From assembly GCF_038900055.1 (NCBI RefSeq), contig NZ_JBBMQM010000001.1:62001-126000 (forward strand): 64,000 bases of DNA. The letters run 5' to 3'. Made by a program: the position numbers and the translations under genes. This document shows positions 6,697-15,732 of this stretch, in pieces. Within the stretch, counting starts at the first letter, position 1, and every line of letters starts with the position of its first letter. This DNA is from Henriciella sp. AS95 (GTDB lineage: Bacteria > Pseudomonadota > Alphaproteobacteria > Caulobacterales > Hyphomonadaceae). The notes beneath the pieces are model-generated. The model saw nothing but the letters and a program-made list of their open reading frames with translations. It ran no database searches and was not told the origin of the DNA.

Positions 6697-8136
6697 ATGA
6701 GCCAGAATACTCGCGCAGCAGCCTTGCTGGAAGGACCGATCCTTCGATCGCTGCTGATGCTCGCGATCCCGATCATTATCGCGAATGTGCTGCAATCGGC
6801 CTATCAGCTGATCGATGCGTTCTGGGTCGGGCGTCTCGGCGATGCGGCGATTGCGGCCGTCTCGGTCTCCTTCCCGGTCATCTTTCTGACGATTGCGATC
6901 GGCTCCGGTCTGGGTATCGCAGGCTCCATCCTGGTGGCGCAATATTTCGGCGCGCGGAACCAGGAGATGGTCAATCACGTCGCTGGGCAGACCATGCTGA
7001 TGGTGCTGATCACGTCAGCTGTGATGGGGCTTGCCGGCTATCTACTGACCCCTGCCCTGCTGACGCTGATGGGCGTCGAGCCCGATGTTTATGCAGGCGC
7101 CAAAGGCTTCATGCATGTCGCCTTCATGGGGCTTGTCTTCAGCTTTTCCTTCATGATGTTCCAGGCGATCATGCGCGGCATTGGCGAAATGCGCCTGCCG
7201 ATCATGATCGTCGCGGGCACCGTATTGCTCAACTTCTTCCTCGACCCGCTCTTCATCTTCGGATGGGGCAGTTTCCCGGCCATGGGTGTGATGGGGGCCG
7301 CGCTCGCAACACTCGTCACGCAGAGCATCGCCACCTGTATCGGCCTGCTGGTGCTGTTTGGCGGCAAATATGGCATCCATGTCTCGCTGAAGAATTTCAA
7401 GCCGGACTTCGCCTTCATCAAGAAGGCCTTCTTCCTCGGCCTGCCGGCTTCGATCGAGCTGTCGGCGCGGGCCTTCGGCCTGATCATCATGACCTTCCTG
7501 ATCGCGAGTTTCGGGACGCTGGCCATCGCCTCCTATGGGGTCGGGTCAAACATGATCCAGGTGGCGATGATCCCGGCCATGGGCTTTTCCATGGCGATCT
7601 CGACCCTGGTCGGCCAGAATATTGGCGCCGGAAACCTGCCGCGCGCCGAACGGATCGGACGGCTGGGCGCGCTTGTGTCCTTCTGCGTGCTCAGCGTGTT
7701 TGGCGTCATCGTGTTTGCCTTTGCGCCGCATTTTGTCGCCTTCTTCGTGCCCGGCGAGGAAGAAGTGATCGCCACAGGCGCAACCTTCCTGCGGACCGTC
7801 TCGCTGGCCTGGGGCCTGCTCGGCGTCCAGTTCGCGCTCAGCGGTGTGCTGCGGGCATCCGGCAATATGCTGACGACAATGATGCTGACCATTATCTCGC
7901 AATGGATGATCCTGTTCCCGGTCGCATATATCCTGTCTCAGAATACCAGCCTCGGCCTCGAGGGCGTCTGGTGGGCCTTCCCGATCAGCTATGCGCTGGT
8001 GTCGATGATCAGCATTGCGATCATCGCCAAGGGCGACTGGAAGAACAAGAAAGTCATCGACCCACGCGCCGCGCTGGCCAAGAAGGTCAGCGACGAGATC
8101 ATAACCGAGGAATCCTATACAGGACACCAGAACTAG
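6697..8136 (+). CDS. MATE-family multidrug/Na+ antiporter
   Basis: A 479-residue polytopic membrane protein of the usual MATE length (about 450-480) with about 12 predicted helices and two homologous halves. Family features include MLAIPIIIANVLQSAYQLID near the N-terminus with the conserved Asp in helix 1, FWVGRLGDAAIAAVSVSFP, and in the second half ASYGVGSNMIQVAMIPAMGF and STLVGQNIGAGNLPRAERIG. It probably exports cationic drugs or metabolites using a Na+ or H+ gradient. It lies 38 nt after the ABC ATPase in the same direction. Confidence 0.93.
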   Translation: MSQNTRAAALLEGPILRSLLMLAIPIIIANVLQSAYQLIDAFWVGRLGDAAIAAVSVSFPVIFLTIAIGSGLGIAGSILVAQYFGARNQEMVNHVAGQTMLMVLITSAVMGLAGYLLTPALLTLMGVEPDVYAGAKGFMHVAFMGLVFSFSFMMFQAIMRGIGEMRLPIMIVAGTVLLNFFLDPLFIFGWGSFPAMGVMGAALATLVTQSIATCIGLLVLFGGKYGIHVSLKNFKPDFAFIKKAFFLGLPASIELSARAFGLIIMTFLIASFGTLAIASYGVGSNMIQVAMIPAMGFSMAISTLVGQNIGAGNLPRAERIGRLGALVSFCVLSVFGVIVFAFAPHFVAFFVPGEEEVIATGATFLRTVSLAWGLLGVQFALSGVLRASGNMLTTMMLTIISQWMILFPVAYILSQNTSLGLEGVWWAFPISYALVSMISIAIIAKGDWKNKKVIDPRAALAKKVSDEIITEESYTGHQN

Positions 8137-8145
8137 GGCTTGGGC

Positions 8146-9096
8146 CTAGTCCAGACGGCGGACCATGAAACCGGTGCGCGGGAAGTGGATATTGACCGTC
8201 TCGGCCTGGTCATCATGGCGGTGCAGGATGATGCGTTCTGCGGTGGCGATGACGATCTCACCCTCAACCCAGTCACGGCCATAATCATCTGGCGCGACAG
8301 CAACATGCTCGCCGGGCTCGAAGCCCTGCAGTTCGCCCTCGGTCTTGGCGGCCTTGAGGCGTGGGGCGGCATCCCGGGCGATCTTCAGGGCCTCTTCGCC
8401 GGTGATCATTTCGGGGGCCTGGCCCTCGATTTCCTTCATGCGCTGGTACCAGTCCTTTGTGCGCGGCGCAGATTTGAAGCATGTCTCGAGGAAATCCGGG
8501 ATATTCTGCTCGACAAACCATGGATTCATGAAGGCGTGCGCATCGACGAGGCCCGGTTTCATACCGACGATCCACTGGCCGGCGCCGGCCCCCTGGCCGC
8601 CTTCGAGCCGTTCCTCGATCCACATGAGCTGTGCTCGCCACTGGTCCTGCAACATGGGCGCGGCTGCGGCCATCGCCTTGGTATCGAACGGCCGGCCGGA
8701 CATTTTTTCGCGGTCTTTCCTTAAGTCTTCGGGGACTTTGTCGCCCAGCGCGCCGAAGATGACGCCAACGCTGGTCTGGAACCATTTGCCGTCCGTCCAT
8801 GAAGCGACCATGTGCGACAGGCCCTCATGTCCGGGAAGGTCGATACCCGGAATCGGGAAGCGCTCTTCAAGGGCACGCAGGATCATTGAGGTGTCGCAAA
8901 AAATATCGGCGCCGATCTGAAGGACAGGCGTCTTTCGGTAGCCGCCCGTAAGCGGGACCAATAGAGGCTTCGGCATGATGCTCGGAATTTCAACCGCCGC
9001 CCAACCGAGATTCTTCATGCGAAGTGCAAGCCGCACTTTCTCTGAAAACGGCGAAATCTCGTATTGGTGGAGAATGATTGTCTGTGCTCCAGCCAT
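8146..9096 (-). CDS. GST-fold protein with C-terminal extension
   Basis: A 316-residue protein. The N-terminal thioredoxin-like GST domain (ILHQYEISPFSEKVRLALR, then YRKTPVLQIG with the cis-Pro, then CDTSMILRALE) is followed by a helical domain to about residue 230, then roughly 85 residues with a beta-rich look (GEHVAVAPDDYGRDWVEGEI, FPRTGFMVRRLD) that typical GSTs lack. The tail may be a small beta-barrel or cupin-like domain; I do not recognise it. It converges with the MATE gene, 9 nt apart. Substrate unknown. Confidence 0.8.
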   Translation of the reverse strand: MAGAQTIILHQYEISPFSEKVRLALRMKNLGWAAVEIPSIMPKPLLVPLTGGYRKTPVLQIGADIFCDTSMILRALEERFPIPGIDLPGHEGLSHMVASWTDGKWFQTSVGVIFGALGDKVPEDLRKDREKMSGRPFDTKAMAAAAPMLQDQWRAQLMWIEERLEGGQGAGAGQWIVGMKPGLVDAHAFMNPWFVEQNIPDFLETCFKSAPRTKDWYQRMKEIEGQAPEMITGEEALKIARDAAPRLKAAKTEGELQGFEPGEHVAVAPDDYGRDWVEGEIVIATAERIILHRHDDQAETVNIHFPRTGFMVRRLD

Positions 9097-9214
9097 GGCC
9101 CGTTTTCTCCCTGTTTCGCTAGACTTGCTACTGTTGAAGGGTTGCCCCGTCGACAGGAAACCGCTTTCAAGCGAGTAAACAATTTGCTGATAAGCTCAAG
9201 AGGAAGCCAAGAAG

Positions 9215-10783
9215 ATGCTCGATCCGGTTGCCATGCCTCATATCGCCGATATCGCCTCTGTACAGGCGAAGCGGCGCCCTGACGAAACCGCCATATGGTT
9301 TGAAGGCGCTTCGACCAGCTATGCGGATCTCGACAAACGCGCCAATCAGATCGCCAACGGACTGATCAGTCTCGGTGTCCAACCGGGAGACCGCGTCGCC
9401 TATCTCGGCAAGAATATGGATGTCTATTACGAGATCCTGTTTGGCTGCGCCAAGGCGCGCGCGGCGATGACCGGCATCAATAACCGGCTCGCGCCACCGG
9501 AAATGCAGTTCATTCTCGCAGACAGCAAAGCCACCGTTCTGTTTGTCGCGAAGGAATTCTATCAGGCCGCTGCGCAGATCGTCTCGGAGTGCCCGGACCT
9601 GAAACAGGTGATCGCGATTGATGGCGGGGTCGACAACCGGCCTACCTTTTTCTCCTGGCGCGACGAGCAGTCAGAGGAAGCCCCCGGTCTGAAGACGCAG
9701 GATGATGATGATGTCATCCAGCTCTACACGTCCGGCACAACCGGCCTGCCCAAGGGCGTGCAGCTGACAAACGGCAATTACCGCGCCGTTTTCGAATGCG
9801 TCGCCAAGCTCGACTGGGCGCTTTATGACGAGGGCGATGCGGTGATGAATGCCATGCCGCTCTTCCATGTGGCGGGCTGCAATATCGGCATTCTGGCGGT
9901 CGCACAGGGGGCGAAAACGGTCATCCTGCGCGAGATCGAGCCGATGACGATCCTCAACCTCGTCGAAGAGCATAAGATCAACCACACTTTCTGGGTGCCG
10001 GCCGTCATCCTGATGCTGAGCCAGGTGCCCGGCGTTGATGAGCGTGATTTCTCGTCACTGAAGACGATTTCCTATGGCGCCTCGCCGATTGCAGAAGACC
10101 TCCTGCGCCGCGCCGTGGACCTGTTCGGCGCGAAGTTCTCCCAGCTCTACGGCCTCACTGAAACCGTCGGCCTCGGCACCTTCCTTCCACCGGAAGCCCA
10201 TGACCCGGCCTGGGGCAAGCTGCGCTCCTGCGGCGTGCCTTATCCAGGGTCGATCGTGCGGGTTGTTGATGGCGACGAAAATCCTGTCCCGCAGGGCGAG
10301 GTCGGCGAGATCGTGATCAAGTCGGACTTTGTCATGAAGGGCTACTGGGCCCGCGAAGAGGCAACCGAGGACGCGCTGCGCGGCGGTTTCTTCCATACGG
10401 GCGATGCCGGCTATTTCGACGAGGACGGCTTCCTGTTCATCCATGACCGGATCAAGGACATGATCGTCTCGGGCGGCGAGAATGTTTATCCGGCGGAAGT
10501 CGAGAATGCCATCTTCGGACATCCGGATGTGGCGGACGTCGCCGTCATCGGCATTCCGAGTGAGAAATGGGGCGAGGAAGTCAAAGCCATTATCGTGCTG
10601 AAGGAGGGGGCCACCCCGGATGCCGACAGCATCATTTCCTGGGCGAAGGAGAAGATCGCCGGGTACAAATGCCCGAAATCGGTGGACTTCATTCCAGCGC
10701 TGCCGCGCAACCCGTCCGGCAAGATCCTCCGCCGCGAGCTGCGCGACCCCTTCTGGGAGGGCACGGGCCGGCAGGTCGGCTAG
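9215..10783 (+). CDS. long-chain acyl-CoA synthetase (AMP-binding family)
   Basis: A 522-residue adenylate-forming enzyme that activates a fatty acid with ATP and CoA. The P-loop motif is LYTSGTTGLPKGV, followed by YGLTETVG, FHTGDAGYFDEDGFLFIHDR and the hinge/C-terminal domain with catalytic Lys in NPSGKILRRELRDPFW. The GGENVYPAEVE block is typical of medium/long-chain acyl-CoA ligases (FadD3/FadD13-like). Ribosome site AGGAAG lies before the ATG. Chain-length specificity cannot be told. A second, more divergent ligase gene lies 1 kb downstream. Confidence 0.9.
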   Translation: MLDPVAMPHIADIASVQAKRRPDETAIWFEGASTSYADLDKRANQIANGLISLGVQPGDRVAYLGKNMDVYYEILFGCAKARAAMTGINNRLAPPEMQFILADSKATVLFVAKEFYQAAAQIVSECPDLKQVIAIDGGVDNRPTFFSWRDEQSEEAPGLKTQDDDDVIQLYTSGTTGLPKGVQLTNGNYRAVFECVAKLDWALYDEGDAVMNAMPLFHVAGCNIGILAVAQGAKTVILREIEPMTILNLVEEHKINHTFWVPAVILMLSQVPGVDERDFSSLKTISYGASPIAEDLLRRAVDLFGAKFSQLYGLTETVGLGTFLPPEAHDPAWGKLRSCGVPYPGSIVRVVDGDENPVPQGEVGEIVIKSDFVMKGYWAREEATEDALRGGFFHTGDAGYFDEDGFLFIHDRIKDMIVSGGENVYPAEVENAIFGHPDVADVAVIGIPSEKWGEEVKAIIVLKEGATPDADSIISWAKEKIAGYKCPKSVDFIPALPRNPSGKILRRELRDPFWEGTGRQVG

Positions 10784-10905
10784 GCCCCGCCGAGCGAATA
10801 AAGTGAATGCCGCAACGCGTTCGCTGCCTCTTCACGTCCTGAGCGCCTGACCTCGTCCGCGTACATTCTGCGCCTTTTCAATAAGAGGGCACGCAGGAGT
10901 TCAGC

Positions 10906-11256
10906 ATGGCCGACGAAACCGATCCAGAGCAGGCAGGCGATATAGAGCCCGTCATAGACCTTGAAGCGCTGCGCCGATATCTGGAGGAAGAGCGGGAAGA
11001 CAAGCAGCGCCGTAGAGCCGAGATGGATCGTCGTGCGCAGCGTGCCGGGAGGTCCATCCACGCGTCGATGCGCGAAGGCTCATTCGTCTATTCCTCAAGG
11101 GTGGCCTATGAGGTGGAGCGGTTCAATGGGCTCGGCGGCACACAGGAGGATGCCGTGCAGGCATTGCTCGCAGATGGCCCTCCGGAATCTGTCAGCGAAA
11201 TCCGTGCAGCCATCGCGCGCGGCTGGCGCGCCTGGCATGACCGTCAGGACCAGTAG
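10906..11256 (+). CDS. hypothetical charged protein, 116 aa
   Basis: A soluble, highly charged protein with a basic/acidic helix (LEEEREDKQRRRAEMDRRAQ) and a C-terminal helical part (ESVSEIRAAIARGWRAWHDR). A clear AGGAG ribosome site lies 5 nt before the ATG. Its last 13 nt overlap the end of the convergent trmO-like gene. I do not recognise the family. Length, charge pattern and codon use resemble the neighbours, so it is probably real. Confidence 0.6.
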   Translation: MADETDPEQAGDIEPVIDLEALRRYLEEEREDKQRRRAEMDRRAQRAGRSIHASMREGSFVYSSRVAYEVERFNGLGGTQEDAVQALLADGPPESVSEIRAAIARGWRAWHDRQDQ

Positions 11257-11720
11257 CCGGCCATCAGCTCCAGTGACCAGTCCGGCTCGCTCACCTCGCC
11301 GCGCGGGAGGAAGCCGGACATGACGGGTTTGATGTCGAGAACCGGCGTGCCGTCAATGGCGTCGAGGCCTTCGAGATAGAGGGTCAGCCCATCGACCTTC
11401 AGGATACGGCAGATCGTGTGGCCGAGACGGTTCGGACGGTTCTTTCCGCGCTGCGCGAAAATCCCGATGAGCGGCCAGTCCTTGTTGCCTCTGGGGTGTC
11501 TGGCACCGCGTTCGATCTTTTCTTCCGCCACCCTGTCGAACAGGAAGATCACTTCGGCATGCGAGAAGCCGTCAAGACCGAACAGCGCTTCGGGACCGAA
11601 CTGGTTATCGTCCAGTTCGATGTGAGCCGGGATCGCGTCCCACCCGTCGTCAATTGGCTCGTCCCGCCCGGAGCGAACGGCGCCGACAGGCTTTAGTGTG
11701 AAATGGCTCACGGTCATCAC
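11244..11720 (-). CDS. TrmO-like tRNA (adenine37-N6)-methyltransferase (TsaA/YaeB family)
   Basis: A 158-residue protein matching the UPF0066/TsaA beta-barrel domain: FTLKPVGAVRS at the N-terminus, then DGFSHAEVIFLFDR, RHPRGNKDWPLIGIFAQRG, RPNRLGHTICRILKVDG, and LDAIDGTPVLDIKPV. These are the SAM-binding and tRNA-contact blocks of TrmO, which methylates t6A37 in certain tRNAs. It lacks the C-terminal extension of E. coli TrmO (235 aa), as do many alphaproteobacterial members. It overlaps the preceding convergent gene by 13 nt. Confidence 0.8.
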   Translation of the reverse strand: MMTVSHFTLKPVGAVRSGRDEPIDDGWDAIPAHIELDDNQFGPEALFGLDGFSHAEVIFLFDRVAEEKIERGARHPRGNKDWPLIGIFAQRGKNRPNRLGHTICRILKVDGLTLYLEGLDAIDGTPVLDIKPVMSGFLPRGEVSEPDWSLELMAGYWS

Positions 11721-11791
11721 AGCCCCTTCCTTGGCAGGTTGAATGCACCCTATACACTCAGAGCCAAAGAAGAGACATAATGGAGGATACC

Positions 11792-13648
11792 ATGGCTGAC
11801 GGACAGGCGCTTCCGCCCTTCAGGCCTTTACCGCAAAAAGAACCAGACATTGAGATGATCAAGAAGCCGGATGGCACGATCTATCTCACGCCGCGCCAGA
11901 AGCCGGGGGACCGGCCGAAGACGATCCCGCACTGCCTTGATGAACGCGCCGCAGAACATCCCGACCGCCCCTGGCTAAAGCAGCGAGATCCCGCCACCGA
12001 TGAATGGCGCGCGCTGACTTATGGCGAAGCGAAACAGCAGACCGATGCGCTGGCGCAGGCCTTCATCGACATGGGCGCGGGCCCCGATGCGCCCGTCATG
12101 ATCCTGTCGGGCAATACGATTGAGAGCGCTCTGATTATCGTCGCAGCCCAGAAGATGGGCGCGCCTGTGGCCCCGATTTCTGTGCCCTACTCCACCATGT
12201 CCTCAGACTTCGGGAAGCTGAAACACTGTTTCGAAGCCGTCGAGCCCAAGGTCATTTTCGTTCAGCAGGTCGAGCCGTTCAAGAAGGCCCTGGACGCGCT
12301 GGGTGATCATGGCTGTACGGTGTTTGCCAAGGAGGGCGCGACCAACGAGATCCAGTCGTTCGACGCGCTGGCCCGGACCGAGCCGACCTCCGCCGTGGCG
12401 GAGGCGATGGCGACGCTGAATGACGAGACCATCGCCAAGTATCTTTTTACATCCGGCTCGACCGGCATGCCGAAACCGGTCCCGACGACACAAGGCGCGA
12501 TGTGCTCGATGATCGCCGGAACCGAGGGCCTGCGCGATAATTCGCGGGACCCGGACTATGACCCAGATGAGGTGCCGCAGGTGCTCGACTGGTTGCCCTG
12601 GAACCATATTTCCGGCGCGAATGTGAACTTCAATGGCGCGCTCTGGAATGGCGCAACCTTCTGGATCGATGGCGGCAAGCCGACGCCGGACCTGTTCGGC
12701 GAAACCATTCGCAACATCTATGACGTGTCGCCAACGACGTTCGGTACCGCGCCCATCGCGCTCTCCATGCTGGCCGATGCCATGGAGAAAGACGACAAGC
12801 TGCTCAACGCCTTCTTCAAGAACATGAAGTCGATCGGGTATGGTGGCGCAACGCTGTCAGATGATCTTTATGGCCGTCTGCAGGCCCTCGCCATCAAGGC
12901 AACCGGCAAACGCATCCCGATCGTGACCATGTACGGCGCGACCGAAACGCAGGGCATTACCGTGGTGCACTGGGTGGTCGAACGCGTCGGCCTGATCGGC
13001 CTGCCCCTGCCAGGCATGACGCTGAAGCTGGTGCCGGTCGGCAACAAGCTCGAAGTCCGCGTCAAAGGCCCGAGCGTCATGCATGGTTATCTCGACATGC
13101 CGGAGAAAACCGCTGAAGTCTTTGACGAGGAAGGCTTCTACAAGCTTGGCGACGCGGCCGTGATGGTCGATGAAAACGACCCGAATAAAGGGATCATTTT
13201 CGATGGCCGCGTGGGCGAAGACTTCAAACTGTCGACGGGGACCTGGGTCAGTGTCGGCACGCTGCGCCCTGCTCTGGTGGCGGCCTGCTCGCCGCTTGTC
13301 TTTGACGCGGTCATTGCCGGGCAGGACAAGGATTTCATCGGCGCGCTCTTCTGGCCAGCCCCGGCGACCTTCCAGAGCTATGTGAAAGAGGCGGGCGGCG
13401 ACATGCAGCAAGGCTACGCCAGGCTTGTGGGCGACCTCGCCGCAAAGGTTAAAGCCTTCAATGCTGGCGAAAAGGGATCGTCGCGACGGGTAAAGCGTTT
13501 CCTTGTGATGACGGAGCCGCCGTCGATCGATGCTGGAGAAATCACGGACAAAGGCTACGTCAATCAGAGATGTGTGGTGGACCGCCGTGCAAATCTGGTT
13601 CAGGCGCTTTACGCCGATCCGCCAGGTCCCGGCGTGGTTAAAGCCTGA
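11792..13648 (+). CDS. feruloyl-CoA-synthase-like AMP-dependent ligase
   Basis: An adenylate-forming enzyme of about 618 residues. The P-loop is FTSGSTGMPKPVPTTQGAM, followed by MYGATETQ and a C-terminal region ending with LVMTEPPSIDAGEITDKGYV, where the usual catalytic Lys block is changed to ITDKGYVNQR. Length, the unusual WLPWNHISGANVNFNGALW block and the GTWVSVGTLRPALV segment fit feruloyl-CoA synthase-type enzymes, which activate hydroxycinnamic or other aromatic acids. The partner gene ech (feruloyl-CoA hydratase/lyase) is not here, so the substrate is open. GGAGG sits 5 nt before the ATG at 11792; an earlier ATG at 11780 would add four residues. Confidence 0.82.
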   Translation: MADGQALPPFRPLPQKEPDIEMIKKPDGTIYLTPRQKPGDRPKTIPHCLDERAAEHPDRPWLKQRDPATDEWRALTYGEAKQQTDALAQAFIDMGAGPDAPVMILSGNTIESALIIVAAQKMGAPVAPISVPYSTMSSDFGKLKHCFEAVEPKVIFVQQVEPFKKALDALGDHGCTVFAKEGATNEIQSFDALARTEPTSAVAEAMATLNDETIAKYLFTSGSTGMPKPVPTTQGAMCSMIAGTEGLRDNSRDPDYDPDEVPQVLDWLPWNHISGANVNFNGALWNGATFWIDGGKPTPDLFGETIRNIYDVSPTTFGTAPIALSMLADAMEKDDKLLNAFFKNMKSIGYGGATLSDDLYGRLQALAIKATGKRIPIVTMYGATETQGITVVHWVVERVGLIGLPLPGMTLKLVPVGNKLEVRVKGPSVMHGYLDMPEKTAEVFDEEGFYKLGDAAVMVDENDPNKGIIFDGRVGEDFKLSTGTWVSVGTLRPALVAACSPLVFDAVIAGQDKDFIGALFWPAPATFQSYVKEAGGDMQQGYARLVGDLAAKVKAFNAGEKGSSRRVKRFLVMTEPPSIDAGEITDKGYVNQRCVVDRRANLVQALYADPPGPGVVKA

Positions 13649-13715
13649 TAACGAAATTTCAGGATTTTCCGGCCCAATTAACCTGGATTAGCGCCTTGTC
13701 CGGGAGGTGAAGCAG

Positions 13716-14606
13716 ATGTTTGACGCACGTGACTCTGAAGCGAAATCGGGGGGTGGGCTGATTTTCGGCCTGGCCACGGTTGCGCTTGTCAGTGTCCTGT
13801 TCGTCGGCGTGCTTTACTTTCCGTCCTTGACCGGACCCGGCAAATCCGAAGTTGCAGCCTCCGAACAGCCGGAAAACATAACCCTGCTGTCCGCTTTTGA
13901 GGACGAGCCCACGAGAACGTTTATTCGCAAGCTCCGGCGGACATTTCCGTCCGAGGCCAGCGCGCTTGAGCGAGATGTTCTTCGAGCCAGGTCTCGCGGG
14001 GCAGATGAGGTCGAACTCGGCCTGATCGTCATGCAGGCGGGCACACATGCGGTCGCCTCCAGCATAGACCGCTTGTCCATGGCCGACGAAATCTATGCGG
14101 AGCGTATCCTGGAAACCACGTCGCAGGCGCTGCGCGAGCTTTCGGCATCGGGAGCGCCTTATTGCAAGGGCTCAGACCTGATCCAGTTCGCAAAGCTGTC
14201 GGACCAGGAGCTGTATGCCGCCGTCTTCGACCGCGTCGGGCATGGCGCCGGATTATATGATTTCGGGCTGGAGCTGAATGGCATCTTTCTGGACGCGATC
14301 CGCGACGCGCGGGCCGATCCGATTATCCATGGCCGCCTGACATCGTCCGATATGGGCGCGCTGCAACGGCTCGGCTTGTCGGTGATGACCAACCCTGACC
14401 TCATGCTCCTCCTGACAACGGAAGGCAAAAGCCGCAGTGAGATGGACGCTGCGGTGGCGTCCGTGAATTTCTGTGATCTAGGCGCCAAGCTGATCGAACA
14501 GGTCAACGATCTGCCGGACGGCACAAAGGGGCGGGTGTGGGCAGAGCTCTGGATCCAGGTAGAGCGCGACGGAATCGAGCGCATGTTCTACCGCTACGCC
14601 TATTAA
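13716..14606 (+). CDS. hypothetical membrane-anchored protein, about 296 aa
   Basis: One N-terminal membrane segment (GLIFGLATVALVSVLFVGVL) anchors a mostly helical extracytoplasmic domain of about 250 residues with two cysteines (in PYCKGSDL and VNFCDLG) that may form a disulfide. No family is recognised. The start at 13716 is preferred over a GTG at 13707 because GGGAGG lies 8 nt before it. It lies in the same direction as the ligase gene and the hydrolase downstream, with 67 and 58 nt gaps, so co-transcription is possible but not evident. Confidence 0.7.
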   Translation: MFDARDSEAKSGGGLIFGLATVALVSVLFVGVLYFPSLTGPGKSEVAASEQPENITLLSAFEDEPTRTFIRKLRRTFPSEASALERDVLRARSRGADEVELGLIVMQAGTHAVASSIDRLSMADEIYAERILETTSQALRELSASGAPYCKGSDLIQFAKLSDQELYAAVFDRVGHGAGLYDFGLELNGIFLDAIRDARADPIIHGRLTSSDMGALQRLGLSVMTNPDLMLLLTTEGKSRSEMDAAVASVNFCDLGAKLIEQVNDLPDGTKGRVWAELWIQVERDGIERMFYRYAY

Positions 14607-14664
14607 AGCAGGCAAGATCGAAAACTTTCGGCTTTACTCAAAATTCGGTCTTCAAAATGTCGCG

Positions 14665-15639
14665 ATGAATCTGCATCTACCACCTATGGCACTGGATGAG
14701 ACAATTCGCGGCTTCATGGACCGTTTCAAGCTTCCCGACTTTTCGGGGCTCGACTGGAAACAATCGACCGACCGGTTGCGCCAGAGCTTCTACCGCGCCA
14801 GTCGCTCGGTCGAGAGAGACGCGCCGGAGCTGGCGGAAATTTCGACCCTTGCTGTCGATGGTGCGGAAACGTCCCTGAAGGGGCGGCTGTATACGCCGCT
14901 CGGCGCGGGGATTGGACCGGGTCCGGGGATTATCTTCTTTCATGGCGGCGGCTTTGTCCTCGGCGATCTCGACAGCCACGACATGATTTGCCGCCGGCTT
15001 GCATCAGCGTCGCGCTGCCGTGTCCTGTCCGTCGACTACCGTCTCGCGCCTGAAAACCCCTTTCCGGCAGCCCATGAGGATGCTGTTGCGGCCTGGGAAT
15101 GGGCGACGGCGCGCGCTGACCTGCTCAATATGGACCCCGACCGCCTCTGCGTGGCGGGCGATAGTGCGGGCGGCAACCTTTCGGCCTTTCTCTGTCAGGA
15201 GATGGCGCGGCGCGGCGGCCCGTTGCCCGCGTTTCAGCTTCTGCTCTATCCGCTCGTCCAGTTCGTCGACATTCGCGCCAAGAAACTGACCTTTCAGGAA
15301 GGCTTCTTCCTGTCGCCGAACCTCTTCGACTATTTCCGCGATGCCTACATCCATAGCGAAACCGACCGGATGGACCCGAAAGTGTCGCCGCTCTTTGCGC
15401 CGGATGATGACTTCCGGGGCCTGGCGCCCGCGCATTTTGTGCTTTGCGGCTGGGACCCGCTGAAAGATGAAGGGCAAGCCTATGCGTCAAAGCTTGCCGC
15501 GCATGGCGTTCCGGTGACGATCCGCGAACACCCCGGCATGGTGCATGGCTTCATGAACCTTACAGCCATGTCGATGCCGGCCCGCGAAGCGATCCGCGAG
15601 GCCGGTGAGGTTGTGGGTCACGCGCTTGGCGCAATCTAG
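14665..15639 (+). CDS. alpha/beta hydrolase, hormone-sensitive-lipase family esterase
   Basis: A 324-residue serine hydrolase of family IV. HGGGF (oxyanion hole), the nucleophile elbow GDSAGG, the acid in a WDPLKDEG segment and the terminal His in HPGMVHGFMN complete the triad. It probably cleaves short-chain esters. The N-terminal 75 residues form the usual cap (MDRFKLPDFSGLDWKQSTDR). No clear ribosome site is seen before the ATG. It is intracellular by lack of a signal peptide. Confidence 0.9.
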   Translation: MNLHLPPMALDETIRGFMDRFKLPDFSGLDWKQSTDRLRQSFYRASRSVERDAPELAEISTLAVDGAETSLKGRLYTPLGAGIGPGPGIIFFHGGGFVLGDLDSHDMICRRLASASRCRVLSVDYRLAPENPFPAAHEDAVAAWEWATARADLLNMDPDRLCVAGDSAGGNLSAFLCQEMARRGGPLPAFQLLLYPLVQFVDIRAKKLTFQEGFFLSPNLFDYFRDAYIHSETDRMDPKVSPLFAPDDDFRGLAPAHFVLCGWDPLKDEGQAYASKLAAHGVPVTIREHPGMVHGFMNLTAMSMPAREAIREAGEVVGHALGAI

Positions 15640-15732
15640 CGCATCGTAAAGCTGCCCGAATATCGTCCAAAACCAAGCCTCGTCATTTGGTTAACTTGCC
15701 GCTATCATGCATCTCAATGGGGTGGCAGAAGC

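Noticed and set aside
10780-11061. 93-codon minus-strand frame with hydrophobic residues
   Set aside because: Overlaps the better supported 10906-11256 gene (AGGAG site, charge pattern); no family.
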